A DNA stretch of 64,000 nt from positions 682,001 to 746,000 of the forward strand of contig NC_057374.1 of NCBI RefSeq assembly GCF_016906535.1, read 5' to 3'. A program made the translations under genes and the position numbers. Below are positions 36,425 through 48,682 of the stretch, in pieces. Source of the DNA: Rhizoctonia solani. Its lineage: Eukaryota; Basidiomycota; Agaricomycetes; Cantharellales; Ceratobasidiaceae. Below the pieces are notes generated by a model. The model made no database searches and was not told the origin of the DNA. It saw only the letters and a program-made list of their open reading frames with translations. The number at the start of each line of letters is the position of its first letter. The stretch's first letter is position 1.

Positions 36425-36790
36425 TAACCGTAGGGGCTGTGAAGGTTTGGGCTCGTTGAATTTATTGTTGAGTCGCTATCATATATCTTTGTTTTCACCA
36501 CTGCTTTTATCTGCATTATGGCTGTAACAGTACTCCCCCGGTGTATCATCTCCGCGTAATTATGTTTTTTTTTTCGAACTTTGGACTTGTTTTCTATGCC
36601 TTTGTTGTTCTTTCTTATATTTTTGTTTGTTTTATCGGGTTTACTCATCTGCGATGCCTTATCTACCTCTCCCTCTAGATCTAGTATCTGTTTTTGCTTT
36701 ATGTGTTGGCGTGGTACAACCTTGCTGTCCGTTCCTTTCTCATCACACCTCGACGGGACTTCCCTGTATATATTCTTTTTCGGTTGAATT
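36425..36790. other. Short T-rich spacer
   Basis: T-rich sequence between the Ser/Pro-rich gene and the F-box gene. ORFs on the minus strand reading back into the upstream gene are shadows. No gene seen. Confidence 0.4.
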
Positions 36791-38904
36791 ATGGTGTTTA
36801 AAACCGAAAGTGAGACTATTTGTCTACTGAGGATGGAGCGGAGTCTAAGCGCCGGCAAAGTCGCATGGTCTCATCGACCACAAGTCACAGCGCAGTGCCT
36901 TCTCCACTACGAGATACTTGATGAGCTGGCAGAATTCAAGTTGATTCTCGGCCTCTATGTCCACGTATTACTCTTGTGGGGAACCAGTCCCAAGGGATTT
37001 GACTGTCTACCTAGTGAACTTGTGGTTCGTATTCTCGAGTATTGTGGATATCCAGATATCTTGCGATTCTCCCAAGTGAGTCATTTGTTATATTGTATGC
37101 TTGTATCTTATTTACTCCAGTGGATTTCTTCGCAGACATGTCGAGATCATTACTTGCTTGTAGAAAGTTCTACCCGTCTTCGCTTACAGATTGAAATCGG
37201 CGCCAATGGACTTCAGTGGCCTTATCGGTGGCTTGCCGCTGGAGGACAGTCTCAAGAATTGCTGGAAAAGTTGGTTCAATGTCGGGATGGTACGCACCTA
37301 TTCATCTCATCTTATGGTATTCTGATTTCGGCCCTAGATTGGCTTGATCTACGCCTAGCCGCTGGCGTATCCCTCCCACGGACGACTTCGAGCCAGCGAT
37401 TCACGCTCTGGGAATTACGTCGGGGTGTGTTTGCTAGTGCATTCTCCGTAGGAGAACACCGACACTTGGAGGCGGACGCGCTCAAGATGATTGCTCTCGA
37501 CTCACCTGTTACCGAATGGACTCTCAGGTTTGATACGACGTTTCACGAATTGACCATCGATCCATCTCAAGACTTGCTGGTTCTCGCTGTTACTCAGACT
37601 TTAAAGTAAGCAAGATTTCTGTTTCATAATCATGGTCTCGTCCTCATTGGATATTCGATAGCCCGCATCTGCACTACCTCGACATTAGCCTTCGTTCACT
37701 CCGAACTGGGCTTGCACACCCATCCGCCAGACTTGGAATTATTCCTTTTCGGGTTCCATTCTCCCTCTCTCCCCACCATATCTACAGCACAGTATCCCTA
37801 TCTGTCACCAACGATGTACTTCTCGTCAGCCTAATCGCCAATACGACCGAGCTGTATTCCAACGTATTGGCTATCGACTGGAAAGCCGGAGTACTTTTAC
37901 TCCAAACATCTTGGCGCCTTGGTCTGTGTAGCGCAACACTACTTCACAACAATTGTCTTTTGGTTTTTGAAGCCGTTATTTCTAACACGGACGAAATGGG
38001 GGAAGCTGTAACTGGAAAGCCCGATTCGCTGGGACTCCTAGTTTACGATCGCATGCGGACTCCTGAAGCCTACGAGCACGATACCATCCAATCCCGTATC
38101 CACTTGTTGAATGTATCCTTCCGGGTCGAATCTATGAGATTTGAATTCCCCACACTTGCAACGAACGTTTGGATTCTTGCCAGTGATTTTTTGGTCCGTG
38201 CTGCTCCTGTATCCGATCATGCTCTTTATCACACGCCAGATTTTGTGCCCGATTATGCGTGCCGTACTCTGAGTCTTAGTATGCGGATCATCTCTGCAGA
38301 GTCTCCGGCCAGCCTTCTTATTTTTGTAGATTCGGCCAAGTTGCTTTCATATCTTGAACGAGCAAAGGCTGAAGACCTAACATCTATCCCATGGGCCACT
38401 TGGGGAGAATACTCGACACGCTGGATATATTACTTGAGCGAACCAAATCCGTGGATCAATTGGATACAGGGAACCAGATACGTTCTCGGAAGGCAAGTTG
38501 TCGATGAACAAAATGACGGTGACGACATCCAGTATATTGCCATTGCGGATTTCCATCATCCTACTGTTCGCCGATTTGCGTCTCGCCTTGAAGATCACTA
38601 TGCTCTACCACTCCCAGAACACGACATCAAACGGCGAGAGACTATTGGTTCCGGTCGATGGGCATTTTTTGGCAATTATTCTGAACGGAATCTCGAACCA
38701 GGGGTACTCGCGGTGGACTTTGTAGACACCGAAACCCCTACTGTTCTCCGTGGTCTCAGTCTAGACCCCATTATATCACGACTTCCATATAGACTAGTCG
38801 TAACAAGGCCTGGCTCGTTGGTAGCGGATTGTACCGACTGGATGATTGACGACAATCGGATTATTGGAGTCGGAGTGAGCATATTTTATAATATGGTAGA
38901 ATAG
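36791..38904 (+). CDS. F-box-like protein
   Basis: Probably an adaptor that would link substrates to an SCF ubiquitin ligase; the targets are unknown. Exons are 36791-37075, 37136-37289, 37338-37605 and 37662-38904, in frame for 649 residues. The F-box is seen as CLPSELVVRILEYCGYPDILRFSQ/TCRDHYLLVE, split by the first intron. After it comes a long region with regularly spaced beta-like strands (for example LTIDPSQDLLVLAV, YFLVQ-type hydrophobic runs), as in many Agaricomycete F-box proteins. The part upstream of the F-box (about 75 residues) has no features, so the true start could lie elsewhere or in another exon. No frame problem was seen. Confidence 0.7.
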
Positions 38905-39497
38905 ATTACTCATAGAGCTCAAAGCCAAACCCCACAACAGGGCGATTTGGTGATTTGATAACCATCCAGTCTCTGCAAAGCGGACCACACACCACCCCGT
39001 ATAATCCCCCGCCCCAGTCTGAACTTGTTAAAATGCTTCATGAGTAGGGATAGGTAAATAATAACTGAAATCTGGCTCTTTCTCTGTTAATCCAGTCTTG
39101 AATATAATATTTTATCGCTTAAGTTGAGACAGGGGCGAGTTGATGTATCTTTATGAAGATTATGTACTGATTATCGGTATCTTCGGTTGCATGTACAAGT
39201 TCAAGGGATTTCGTTTATATGAAAAACTGTTTTGTATATAAGGCTTCAAGAATGTAATCATCTTGAGGATGCATAACCCATCTCAAGAGTTTGTCTACCC
39301 ATTGGTGGAATTGTTAAATATACTCAGCGTGAATCTAAATCCTACAAATTCTGCCAGATTCATAAGTTATGTGTTACACCCCAATGATCCATAGTACAAA
39401 ATGGCATAAACCAGTCGTTAAAATTCATAGTTGATACAATGCAGCGCATGTATGCAACTGCGGTGCATCATCTTCCTGCCCTCCACCTGTGAAAACC
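38905..39497. other. Convergent 3' spacer between the F-box gene and the cupredoxin
   Basis: AT-rich 3' flanks of two converging genes; no gene or RNA recognised. Confidence 0.4.
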
Positions 39498-40230
39498 TTA
39501 CTTTCCATATGACTTGGCTGTCTCCCTAAACTTGTGGAATGTATTGCCCTTGTGAGGTGGGTTCACCTTCATCTAAGGTTAGCGGCAGCCGAGTAGTTCT
39601 TACGAATTGGAACATACGGCAAAGACCATTCCATCGGCACAATGGCCAGTCTGGCCACAGTAAAACCAGTGAGGCTTGTCCTGAAAGAAAAGGGCGTCAC
39701 ATTCTCAGGTTGATAGTTTAATTTGAGTTGGGTATGCACTCACGTCAGCAACTTTGAATACTTTAGTCGGGAAATGTTTGGTGCCTGGCGGAACAGGGAC
39801 GCTGCCCAAAACAAACTCGTCACTCCTTCTAATGGCCTACTTCAAGCAGGACTCACAATCCAGTACGGAAACCACCATCAATGCGATTACACGGTTGGCT
39901 GAAAGAACTCTCCGTGACGGTGTGGTTCTTGGGATGGCTATTTGATTGTAAATTATGAATACTTTCTATGGATCAATTTTGGGAGCCATATAACACTTAC
40001 AACTCGAATTTGATGTAATCTCCGATCTTGGCGCTCACATACTCTGGATCGTATCGAAACTTTCCTCCAGCCCCAACAATAACACGGTGAGTTTTGGGGT
40101 AATGCCAATCTCCCCGTGCTTCGAGTTCAGCGTTAATTTGATCGGCGCCGGATGGGAGTGGGTTGGCGATAACTGATGTAAGAGCGAGAGTGGCGGTGAG
40201 TGATACAAATAGTAGGTTGAGAATCATCAT
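39498..40230 (-). CDS. Secreted cupredoxin (blue-copper-like protein)
   Basis: A small secreted copper protein of the plastocyanin-like fold. Five exons on the minus strand (40230-40001, 39937-39857, 39801-39744, 39680-39618, 39566-39498) give 166 residues. The start at 40230 opens a signal peptide (MMILNLLFVSLTATLALTSVIA). The copper site is readable: His in HPKNHTV, then Cys, His and Met in YCGQTGHCADGM, with the type-1 spacing. The protein lacks the long Ser/Thr-rich or GPI-like tail that many fungal cupredoxins carry, ending soon after the domain (KSYGK). Possible roles are copper binding or redox at the cell surface; the partner is unknown. A longer ORF that starts upstream at 40386 adds a segment that would block secretion, so it was not chosen. 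Confidence 0.85.
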
Positions 40231-40964
40231 TGGTAGTGTCGTAGAAGGTGGATATAAGAAAATATGTGAGAGCGGAAGAGGGGAGGGAGGTGGATGAACA
40301 GAACACCAGCCGCGGTTTTTATGGTGTGCTCGGGCATGTGTGCAACAGTCTTCCCAGCTCATGTAGCCATGGCCAGGGGCAAACACGCTGATCGGATTAG
40401 CAACTCCTTAGCATACAGCCAGACCATCCAGACTATAGTTCGCATAGCCACCGATTCGATCGTTACGTAGTCTTGGCGTGTACTCTGCCCATTTACCCCA
40501 GTTTTCTAATAGTTTACCACTCGAAAGCGTCTAGTACTGCTATTAATTTCGGGCAGTGGGCGCTCATTAGGGCACTGCATAATATAGAAATCGATGCCAA
40601 GTTCAATTTGATCGGGCATGAATATCACACTGCCACAAGCAAGTACAGCAACCACGAGACATATGTGTTAGTGTCTCTGTCCGTTGGATGGCACTCAAGA
40701 CCCTAAAGCCTCTTATATCTCGTCTCACGATACGAATGACATCAAAAATGCCATTCAGACACACCAAATGATCAAGTGGCTATAGCCACTGGCTTTGTCA
40801 TCTAATTTGTAATATGCTCAGCTGGCTAACGTTATCCCGTACGTTAACTTACGCAAGCAAGTTGGGAGGTCCAAAGTCCACCTAAGCTGAGCTCTTTTCG
40901 CCGCGACGCACTTCCAGAATCGAATACCGGCAATCCGTGCATATACACACGTTCTGTTATTATC
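40231..40964. other. Divergent promoter region, cupredoxin and oxygenase
   Basis: The cupredoxin (minus) and the 2OG oxygenase (plus) start at its two ends, so this 0.7 kb should carry both promoters. No gene of its own was recognised. Confidence 0.4.
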
Positions 40965-42585
40965 ATGTCTGTCACAATTTCGACTACCATCAACGGCTCT
41001 GTACCTCTTCCAGAGCCCAATACCGCGTTACCTCCTGATGCCGATACTCTCCCCATTATCGACGTCTCATCATATATCCCAAACCACCCGAACAACACTC
41101 CCGAGGCACGCCAACAGACTGCAAAGGCTTTGCATGCAGCCTGCCGCGACTTTGGTTTCTTCTATCTCAATATCGCAAGTCTGATCGAGGAAGCTCAGAC
41201 AAACGAACTTGCGGAACTTGGTCACCAGTTTTTCAGGCTTAAGCAGGAGGTAAAAGATGCTCTGCATATCCAAAATCAGGATCTAGCAAGGGGTGAGTCA
41301 AGGCGGCATACTAGGACCTGGCTGATTCTGGAACGTTTATGCTTGATTCTATCGCAGGGTATCAGAGACTGGGAGGTAAGTTGAGCTTGGACATCCGTAT
41401 AAATCGAAAGTCGTATACATTGTTGAAATTATTTGTTATACAGAAAACATAACCCAAGGAAAGACAGACATGCACGAAGGCCTCGATTTTTATGCTCCGG
41501 TAGCCAAACCAGACAAGACCAAACCCCTCTGGGGAGAGAACCAATGGCCAACTGACGAAGACCTTCCTGGCTTCAGAAGCGCGTACGAAAAGTGGATTGT
41601 TCAGATGAAAGAGCTAGGTTTTGTAGTAATGGAAGCGTGAGTGGGGTATTCTGTATGACGTCTGATCTTTGATCGAGCGCTTGAATAGTATGGCGGATGG
41701 TTTGGGGATGACCGGAGAAGAGTGGCTGGACTTGAGGGCAAAGATCGACGATAGTTTCTGGGTGATGAGAGTTATTGGTGAGATATTCTATGATTTTCTC
41801 TGATGAATGTCCCGTTTAAGCGTATTTAGGCTACCCACCACTCAAAGACGAGGCCGATGGTATATCCTGCGGCGCGCATAAGTAAGCTATGCCAATCTAT
41901 TTTTAACACTATTCAGCTGAGATGGTTCTCACAAATAGAGACTACGGGTGTCTAACGTGAGATCATTCACGCTCTAGTGCTAGAGCATATATTCACCTTA
42001 TATTACAAAGCCTCCTCTTCGCGGATCCTACTCCTAGGGCACTTCAAGTTTTCCGCCATGCAGCAAAGACCGAAAATCTTGAGGAAGCAGGCCCAGGCGA
42101 GTGGATCAATGCAGATCCTATCCCTGGTTGCGTAGTGTGTAACATCGGTGAGATGTGGGAAGTGAGTCCATAAAACAAATTGGGATTAGGAAGCTTTGGC
42201 ACCGTTAAATCCTTGACCTTCGAGCAGATCTGGACGAACGGCCTGTACAAGAGCACAATTCACAGAGTAGTTCATCGAGGCACTAATTTCCGGTAAGTAG
42301 GCTAGTGCTTTTTATAATCTATTAATTCGTATTAACCAACCTGTAGCGTTTCGTGAGTGTCCACTGTACGGCGTTTATCGGCTGATTCGCTTACAAGAAC
42401 TTCCAAGAGTTCCGTTCTTTTTCGAACCCAACTTCGACGCACTTGTGGAACCTCTTCCTGCAGCACTTCGTCTACCAGAGGTTCAAGGCAAAGCAGAAGA
42501 ACGATATCAATCAGTGGTTTATGGTGAATTCCTTTACAAGAAGGTCTCGAATAACTTCTCCCTTGGGAAAGGGCGATACGACTAG
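40965..42585 (+). CDS. 2-oxoglutarate/Fe(II) oxygenase, isopenicillin-N-synthase-like
   Basis: A non-heme iron dioxygenase of the isopenicillin N synthase-like group; its substrate is unknown. Ten exons (40965-41292, 41358-41375, 41444-41636, 41689-41777, 41830-41881, 41939-41956, 42011-42161, 42228-42292, 42347-42352, 42408-42585) give 365 residues. The N-terminal DIOX_N block is LPIIDVSSYIP with ACRDFGFFYL. Iron ligands are seen as HKD in HKDYGCLTLLFADP and as His in STIHRVVHRG, and the oxoglutarate-binding Arg-x-Ser as RVSVPFFFEPNF. Three exons are extremely short: two of 18 nt and one of 6 nt. The 6-nt exon and its flanks encode the R-V-S motif itself, so correct splicing of that exon is needed for activity. 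Convergent with the translin gene, 177 bp away. Confidence 0.88.
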
Positions 42586-42762
42586 GAGAATACGAGTTTG
42601 TATTTAGGTTTGGATCAATGCGATAGGTTGATCATTTCGTGTGCATCTCGTGGATGCGCCACTCAGGGTGGATTCTATCATCTTTAGTGAAACATAGCTC
42701 CGGGCCACAAAGAAGATTTAGAATTTCCTCGCGATGTTCCAAACTTGAGTGTGCATCGTGTT

Positions 42763-43869
42763 TTAGGATTGCACCTGTGGAACATTCTCCGGCGGGACGA
42801 GTTTGCGGAGGGATACGTCGTACAAAACTAATAAAGGTGGTCCAGTAACTGAGTAACCGGATCCAAGAATACACTCACCTTCCTCAATCTTCTTCATATC
42901 GTATTTTAGGCTGGAGTTGGTTACGCTCAAATTCCAGAAGCAGCATTATATGAAGGAACTTACGAGTCGAACCTACGCCGCAGACTGTCATTTTTGAGAT
43001 TAAGCTTCCGAATTCTTAGTATAATCGTCGAGATTGAATAAGCTAAATGCATACCAACGAGAAACCAGAATATAAGTCACGGACGAAAATGGAAATCTGG
43101 ACTGGTCGATTAAAATCACCAAGGGTTACTGCATTTACCGCCAGTCTCGACTAATTGAAGTCGCGAGTAAATAACAACGCAGCGCCAGTGCGAGTTTACA
43201 GCGTACCAATTCGTTGACCAGGGCAATGATACCATGAAGATAGTCCTCTGAAGGAATCTGGAATCTCCCTTTCCACTCCGGATCCACTGAAGGCAGGTAG
43301 ATCAAACATGGTGTCACATCCAAGAAGCACAAAACGTACCACCCAGGAGCTGTTCACACTCTGGTAAAGTAAGAAGACGCTCTGTTGTGAGGTATTCGTT
43401 TAAGGCTGTGACAAATATGATATTTTGAAGGGAGCGAGTCCACATATCTTTCCACCTTGAGACTGCATGAGCCAGAGCCAGTGGGTATGTATTAGTGGTA
43501 ATGTACCTCCAGAATTGGTTTGGTGGGACAACGGAAGCAATCTTAGCAAACTCCTCGTAACAGCTTTTCGTAATGGAGGAAGATGAATCGGTTAAACGTT
43601 GTACTAATGTGCGTATGTTCATAAGACGAGAGAACTGGCGAGGGAAAACGACGGTGCTTACGTTCTAGAGTCGAATGAATACGGTTCATGATTCCGCTTG
43701 CATTCCGAGACTTCCGGTCCAGCTCCATTACTTCCTTCCTTATAGTCTAGAACACACCGGCGTGTGGTTACGGTAAGTTCGGGATCATTCAGAGTGAATC
43801 ACCCACGTCGCGCAACTCGCTTTCTGCCTCAAAGTCATGGCTTAGCTTATTGAGGTCTTCTGAATTCAT
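42763..43869 (-). CDS. TSN: Translin
   Basis: A nucleic-acid-binding protein that forms an octameric ring and, with TRAX, the C3PO ribonuclease in eukaryotes. Eight exons on the minus strand (43869-43807, 43746-43662, 43603-43340, 43286-43207, 43150-43055, 43004-42964, 42910-42879, 42827-42763) give 241 residues, the usual length. Family landmarks in order: IRKEVMELDRKSRNASGIMNRIHS, FAKIASVVPPNQFWRY, NIIFVTALNEYL, QIPSEDYLHGIIALVNELSRLAVNAVTLGDF, RDLYSGFSLLNLKNDSLRRRFDSLKYD and KIEEVLYDVSLRKL (motifs span exon joins). The C-terminal part favours translin over TRAX. No TRAX gene is in this window. All ends and junctions are in frame. Confidence 0.92.
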
Positions 43870-45506
43870 TGCCGTAGTGACGTCTGAGCTTAGTGGAAAA
43901 AGGGGCCCAAATGTGCGTTCTGTGAAAAAGCCTCGGTTGTGGCAAATTTCAGATTTTGGCACAGATCTTTGAGTGGGTGGGGAGGCAGGCTCACAAATAT
44001 TGATTACATCACATACTTGAGCCACGTGACGAATATTTATTGGGACATATTTCCATTAATTGTGATTATATGGGATCTGGCAAACTGCTCAATAACGCTA
44101 ATTATAACCAAAACAGAAATAATTATAGGATGCCCAAGTGAGATCAGAACGTAACTATCGAGTCAAACGAAAAGGGCAGGTACACGGCGTGTAGTTTGAG
44201 CAATATGCACCTGGCGCATAATCATGCATATATCATATGGAGACATGGTTTATATCTACGATGCAGCTTACGCAGATATAAATATTCTATTCGGCAGGAA
44301 CATTGGTGACTTGAGGGGAGCATCCATCGCTTACTTCATCTCGGCTACACGCTTTTTGTAAGAAATGTCCACATACCCGCGTAATGCGTGTGTGTAGATC
44401 CGCTGATGTCCTTGTCTGATCCGCCGCAGTCTAATAGGGTTAGGTCTTTCGCCTAGTTGGAACCGATTTGGCTATACATGTATATAACATCTGGGGAGAT
44501 ATACGCATTCCCACCACCACCACTGTTCATACACCCCTTTACTTGCTCGCAACCGAGTGCGGAGGAACCAAAAACTACCGGGTATTGCCAATAAGGAACT
44601 CCGGAACTGGTCGTGAGATTTACAGTGGACGATCGAGTGAAATTCGCTTCGGAATTGTCACGATTTCGCAATCATTTGATTAACCTCCTAAGCTTAAAAG
44701 CTGATCTTTACATTCTAGTAGAACTCTCTATATGATCCAAAGCGTGTAATTATTCTGGGCCACAACATGGTAGCACGCGACTCCCCCCACAGACGGAGCC
44801 TTGCAAAGCACAGGAAAAATACAGCTGCATTTGCGGCGTATGAGCCGCGGTTGAAATTGCGGAAGACACCCATGCTTGACCTGGAGCTTAGCAAATCCAA
44901 AAGCTGCTTATGTATACCATAAGGTTGCCGACTATCTACAGGAGTGGGCCGCCCTTATCCACACAATTTCAGTGCCTGTCCCCGAGATTTCTGCATGCCT
45001 TTCTGTAAATGCATGGTGATTCCTATGCTACCTTAGAGCCTCCGGGTATAGATGATTTCAATTTGGTGGATACTCCCAATGAGTTTCTGTCCACTGCGTA
45101 AAGCACGATCATGGGGATCTTGTAGATGAATATACTGAGCCTGACTTTATCCTCCCTAGGCTTGACCAAAACGGAGCCGAGGCTGATGTTCCCCTTCGAT
45201 TCTCGGCGTCGGCTATTTCCAACTCCAAGTTTATCCCAGAGTGAGCTAGAAGTTCTACTTCATTCCCTCATCACGGCAAACTTGCTTCCTTGAGAGCCAA
45301 TTCACATTCTTTTGATTGAAGAACTAGTATAAAAACTTGAAATATTTGGAGCATGTATGTGCCTCCTCTATCGCCCCTCGATTGCATAGGCCAGAGTACT
45401 TAACTGCACTCGCTAGCTCAGAGAAACCGGTTTGTGAAGTGTGATATTATTCGCACAAGCACACTTTTTATTTGTCTTCGACCTTCGAGCCCCACATCTC
45501 GTTGCG
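43870..45506. other. Intergenic stretch, no gene seen
   Basis: About 1.6 kb, AT-rich, between the divergent starts of translin and the membrane protein gene. ORFs are at most 78 codons, on both strands, without features. A TATAAAAA string near 45330 may belong to the downstream promoter but is about 175 bp from the ATG. Confidence 0.4.
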
Positions 45507-47524
45507 ATGGGTGAAATGGATTCCTTGTTTGGTGCGACCTACATCGGCGTCGTGGTATCAACATTGTATGTCCTCCCTTTAAATGTGCACTTCGTCACAT
45601 ACCTCATTACGATGAAGCTTGTACGGAATTCTCACCCTCCAAACGTACATATACTGGTACAAGTATGTGCACGACAGTACGTTTGATCGGTGGTTTGTGA
45701 GTAAATATAACTTTCCCTCCTGATCATGTTGATAAACGCTTCTTTCAAAAAGGTTCTGATATTGTGGTAAATCTCTTCAACTTCGCTTCCATGACAGTAG
45801 TCACTCATGGCCTTTCAGGGTTATGGATACACTTCAAACGATATGTATCTGCCATATGCAATACCATTACACCATCATAAACTATGCCAACCCGGCCGCT
45901 TTACAGTTCAACAACTGGTAAGTTACAGTGCAGCGTGTGTAGCTTGATGGAACTAACTGTTTATGTGCGGTTAGGTCTCTGAATGTACGGTCCCGAACTC
46001 CCTGATTGCTCAAATACTAATACGTTTTCTGTTAGTTTGAGGTCTTCTTCACCGCAGTAATTACATTTATGGTTCAGGCGTAAGCATTTATTCCATTCTA
46101 TCGTGTGCTTACTATTCCTTACCAATCTGATCGACCAATTCACCAGTTTCTTTGCTCGACGGGCATGGTTCTGTATGCCTCACCTTTACTCATATCAATT
46201 ACAAAACATTCTGATCTCCAAATTACGCAGTCACTAGGCGTATCGGATCTCGGCTCACTACTACTCGAAAAACCCAATTACTTGGGGCTATAATTGTAAA
46301 TCCAATCATCTTCAACTACCTGATCCGGTCACCACCCAATAGCGGAAGTGCATCATACTAACTGGCCTAATTTCTACTAATTCTAGGGTGTGCTTGCGAC
46401 TATGGGCCTTGTATTCGGTTTCACGTCATTTGTGATGACGTTTGTCCTTGGGAGGTTTTCACGCTTTATCGAGTATAGGGTGTGCTTCATATTTATATTT
46501 TCCCTGAATCCGTTCCACTCACGTTTCCTTTGTCACATACAGTGGCTTGTTGGTTTATGGCTCGGAGGCGCGTCGTTATGTGATGTTGTGATCGTGTACA
46601 TGTTGTCCAACGCCCTCATGACACAGCGAACTGGTTTCGGTCGGTAAGTCTAGCTTGAAGCACAGTTCAGACTCAACATTTACTGAATACTGCCTATAGA
46701 ACGGATGCGCTGATTAACAAGCTTCTTTGGTATACTATCAACACAGGCCTATTGACAAGGTGTGCATTCAATAGTAACCTAGGTCTGTGTATGCAAAGTT
46801 TCTGAACACTCGCATACCAGCATCTTTGCCATTGTGGATTTGATCTGCTTCTGCACAATGAACAACTTGATCCACTTTGGTTTCAATATGGCCCTTGGAA
46901 AGTGTGAGTGATCAATCTTTCTTAATTGCACTTTAAAATAACTAATGGATACGACATAGTATATACCAATGTGCGTCGTCAGACTGAGATTCCTTGAACA
47001 ACTAGCAGCTTACTCTAATTAGACACTTTTGGCGACTCTTAATGCTCGAGATATAGAGCCTACCAACGTGGTTCACGTAGAAGAGGAATCATACAACCTG
47101 AAGGAACGATCACAAAACTCTAGTAATGGTCAGGTTAAGTTTAACCGCCCTCCAGGTATCTCATCAAACCAGGTAGGCCTTTTTTGGATTAGTTCCGTCG
47201 GCATTTGTTCCTGCTTATATTCTAATAATCTGCTTTCGACAGGGCCGAGGGGAACCGGCGATTCTCTTGCAGACCGATTCTGTAGTTAAGGTTTCAAACG
47301 TCGAGCCCCATCGAAGATCTTCTCGAGACCAAGTGGTGGGTTGTCGTGCTTTGCTTTTGGTTCCAGTTGCCAGTCGGCTAATGTCTCCTGACCTAAAGTA
47401 CCAGGGTCACCAGGTCATTGTTATTCAGCATGACAACCACGCGACATACACTTCAAACAAGGACGCCGAGTTGGACGCCGATGGCGCCGATTCAGTAGAA
47501 AGCTTCAAGAAAGGGCGTGCATAG
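45507..47524 (+). CDS. Multi-pass membrane protein, DUF6534-like
   Basis: A seven-helix-like membrane protein of the family that is greatly expanded in Agaricomycetes; its function is unknown. Fifteen exons (starts 45507, 45618, 45753, 45819, 45975, 46036, 46147, 46231, 46387, 46543, 46700, 46821, 46960, 47023, 47243) give 391 residues. Family-type segments include GATYIGVVVSTFLYGILTLQTY, VLILWVMDTLQTICICH, FEVFFTAVITFMVQAFFARRAWF, GVLATMGLVFGFTSF and WYTINTGLLTSIFAIVDLICF, with a polar, His/Asp-rich C-terminal tail in the cytosol or outside. Four exons are very short (14, 10, 26 and 11 nt), which agrees with the splicing style of this family. Near 47335-47405 the last exon may contain one more intron; both readings stay open. 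Confidence 0.78.
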
Positions 47525-48455
47525 AACAGATTCAGAGTTGTTCCCTTTCCGCATACTCACGTCATTAATTTGAGGACCCATATTTTATCCCAAGTTCATT
47601 TTGCTTACGCCTGGTGCCTATGCATCCTGTTTTCCAAGTCGCTGTGCTGCTGGATTCTTCTGGCTCTGGGCGTACCTCAGACTAGAATCACTCTTTTAAT
47701 TTCCTTCTTTTTACTTTTTACTACCGACCAAATAAATGCAATCATCTGTCCCTGTACTCATTCGCTTCATGTACGATGCTTCTTGATCGGATAAAATAAC
47801 TACCATCTAGGCTATCGATCATGACGCGTCGTCGAATAGCTCAACTTTGCTTGTGAGAGTGCAGCATGCCATATATCACTGTATTCCCCCAAGATGCGGA
47901 TTGTCCGCGACCTGGGGTCCTTATTCTCATTCCCGAGACGCGTGACCTTTGGGCCAAAGTATAGTGAGGGTGCGGATTATCCGCACCTTCTGGGTTCACG
48001 GTGATATATGTCAAACAAGGTATGTTTCTACGATAGATCTGAAATAATTTATATTTGGGATGGGGTATTGTCTTCCTGTTTTCCTGTCTTAATTTCTCAT
48101 CGAATCGCTAGGAGCACTTGATCGGCTTGTTTGAGGTAGTACTAGGAGCAAGATTATCAGGATAACATATGCCGCGGCGGCAAATGTATCTACCCAGGTT
48201 GAAACAATATGTGAAGATTCGTGAAGGCGGAATATCTACGCAGCAAATGTACTATTATGCTTGATTTTGAGAGCTCCCTCATGGGTATCCTCCGTTATCG
48301 TTGGAGTGCTTGTACATAATGCTATAGCCCGACCAGCGGGAGTGCAGCCCGAACGCGGCCCAAATGGTGCCGAAGCCATAAGTCTCGATATCATCAATCT
48401 GACTGGCGCTGGGAACACTAGTAGGCAAACACCTTGGTCTATTTAAGACCGATAG
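47525..48455. other. Spacer with a GC-rich 19-bp palindrome
   Basis: No gene recognised. A perfect interrupted palindrome, GGTGCGGAT-T-ATCCGCACC, lies at 47969-47987, and an imperfect relative (GATGCGGATTGTCCGCGAC) about 75 bp upstream at 47893-47911. They may be regulatory or relics of an element end. Confidence 0.4.
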
Positions 48456-48682
48456 TGGGATATGTAGTTACGATGGATTGATACACACAGCTCATACTCC
48501 GCTTCGCCATAAGCCCACTCAGCCCCGACTGACATAACCGAAAAGTCAGCAGTTCATATCCATTACATTCCTGAGCCCACAACAGTACAAACAGTAGTGC
48601 ATACATCCATATATACATCCGTCTATCTTTCCGCCCATCTATAGCTACCATTAGCTAGCCGTGGCTTGGGGTCTGGTCGGCC

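Noticed and set aside
39801..39856. A 31-nt intron in the cupredoxin gene
   Set aside because: Too short for this organism. A 55-nt intron with a GGGCAG acceptor gives a better protein.
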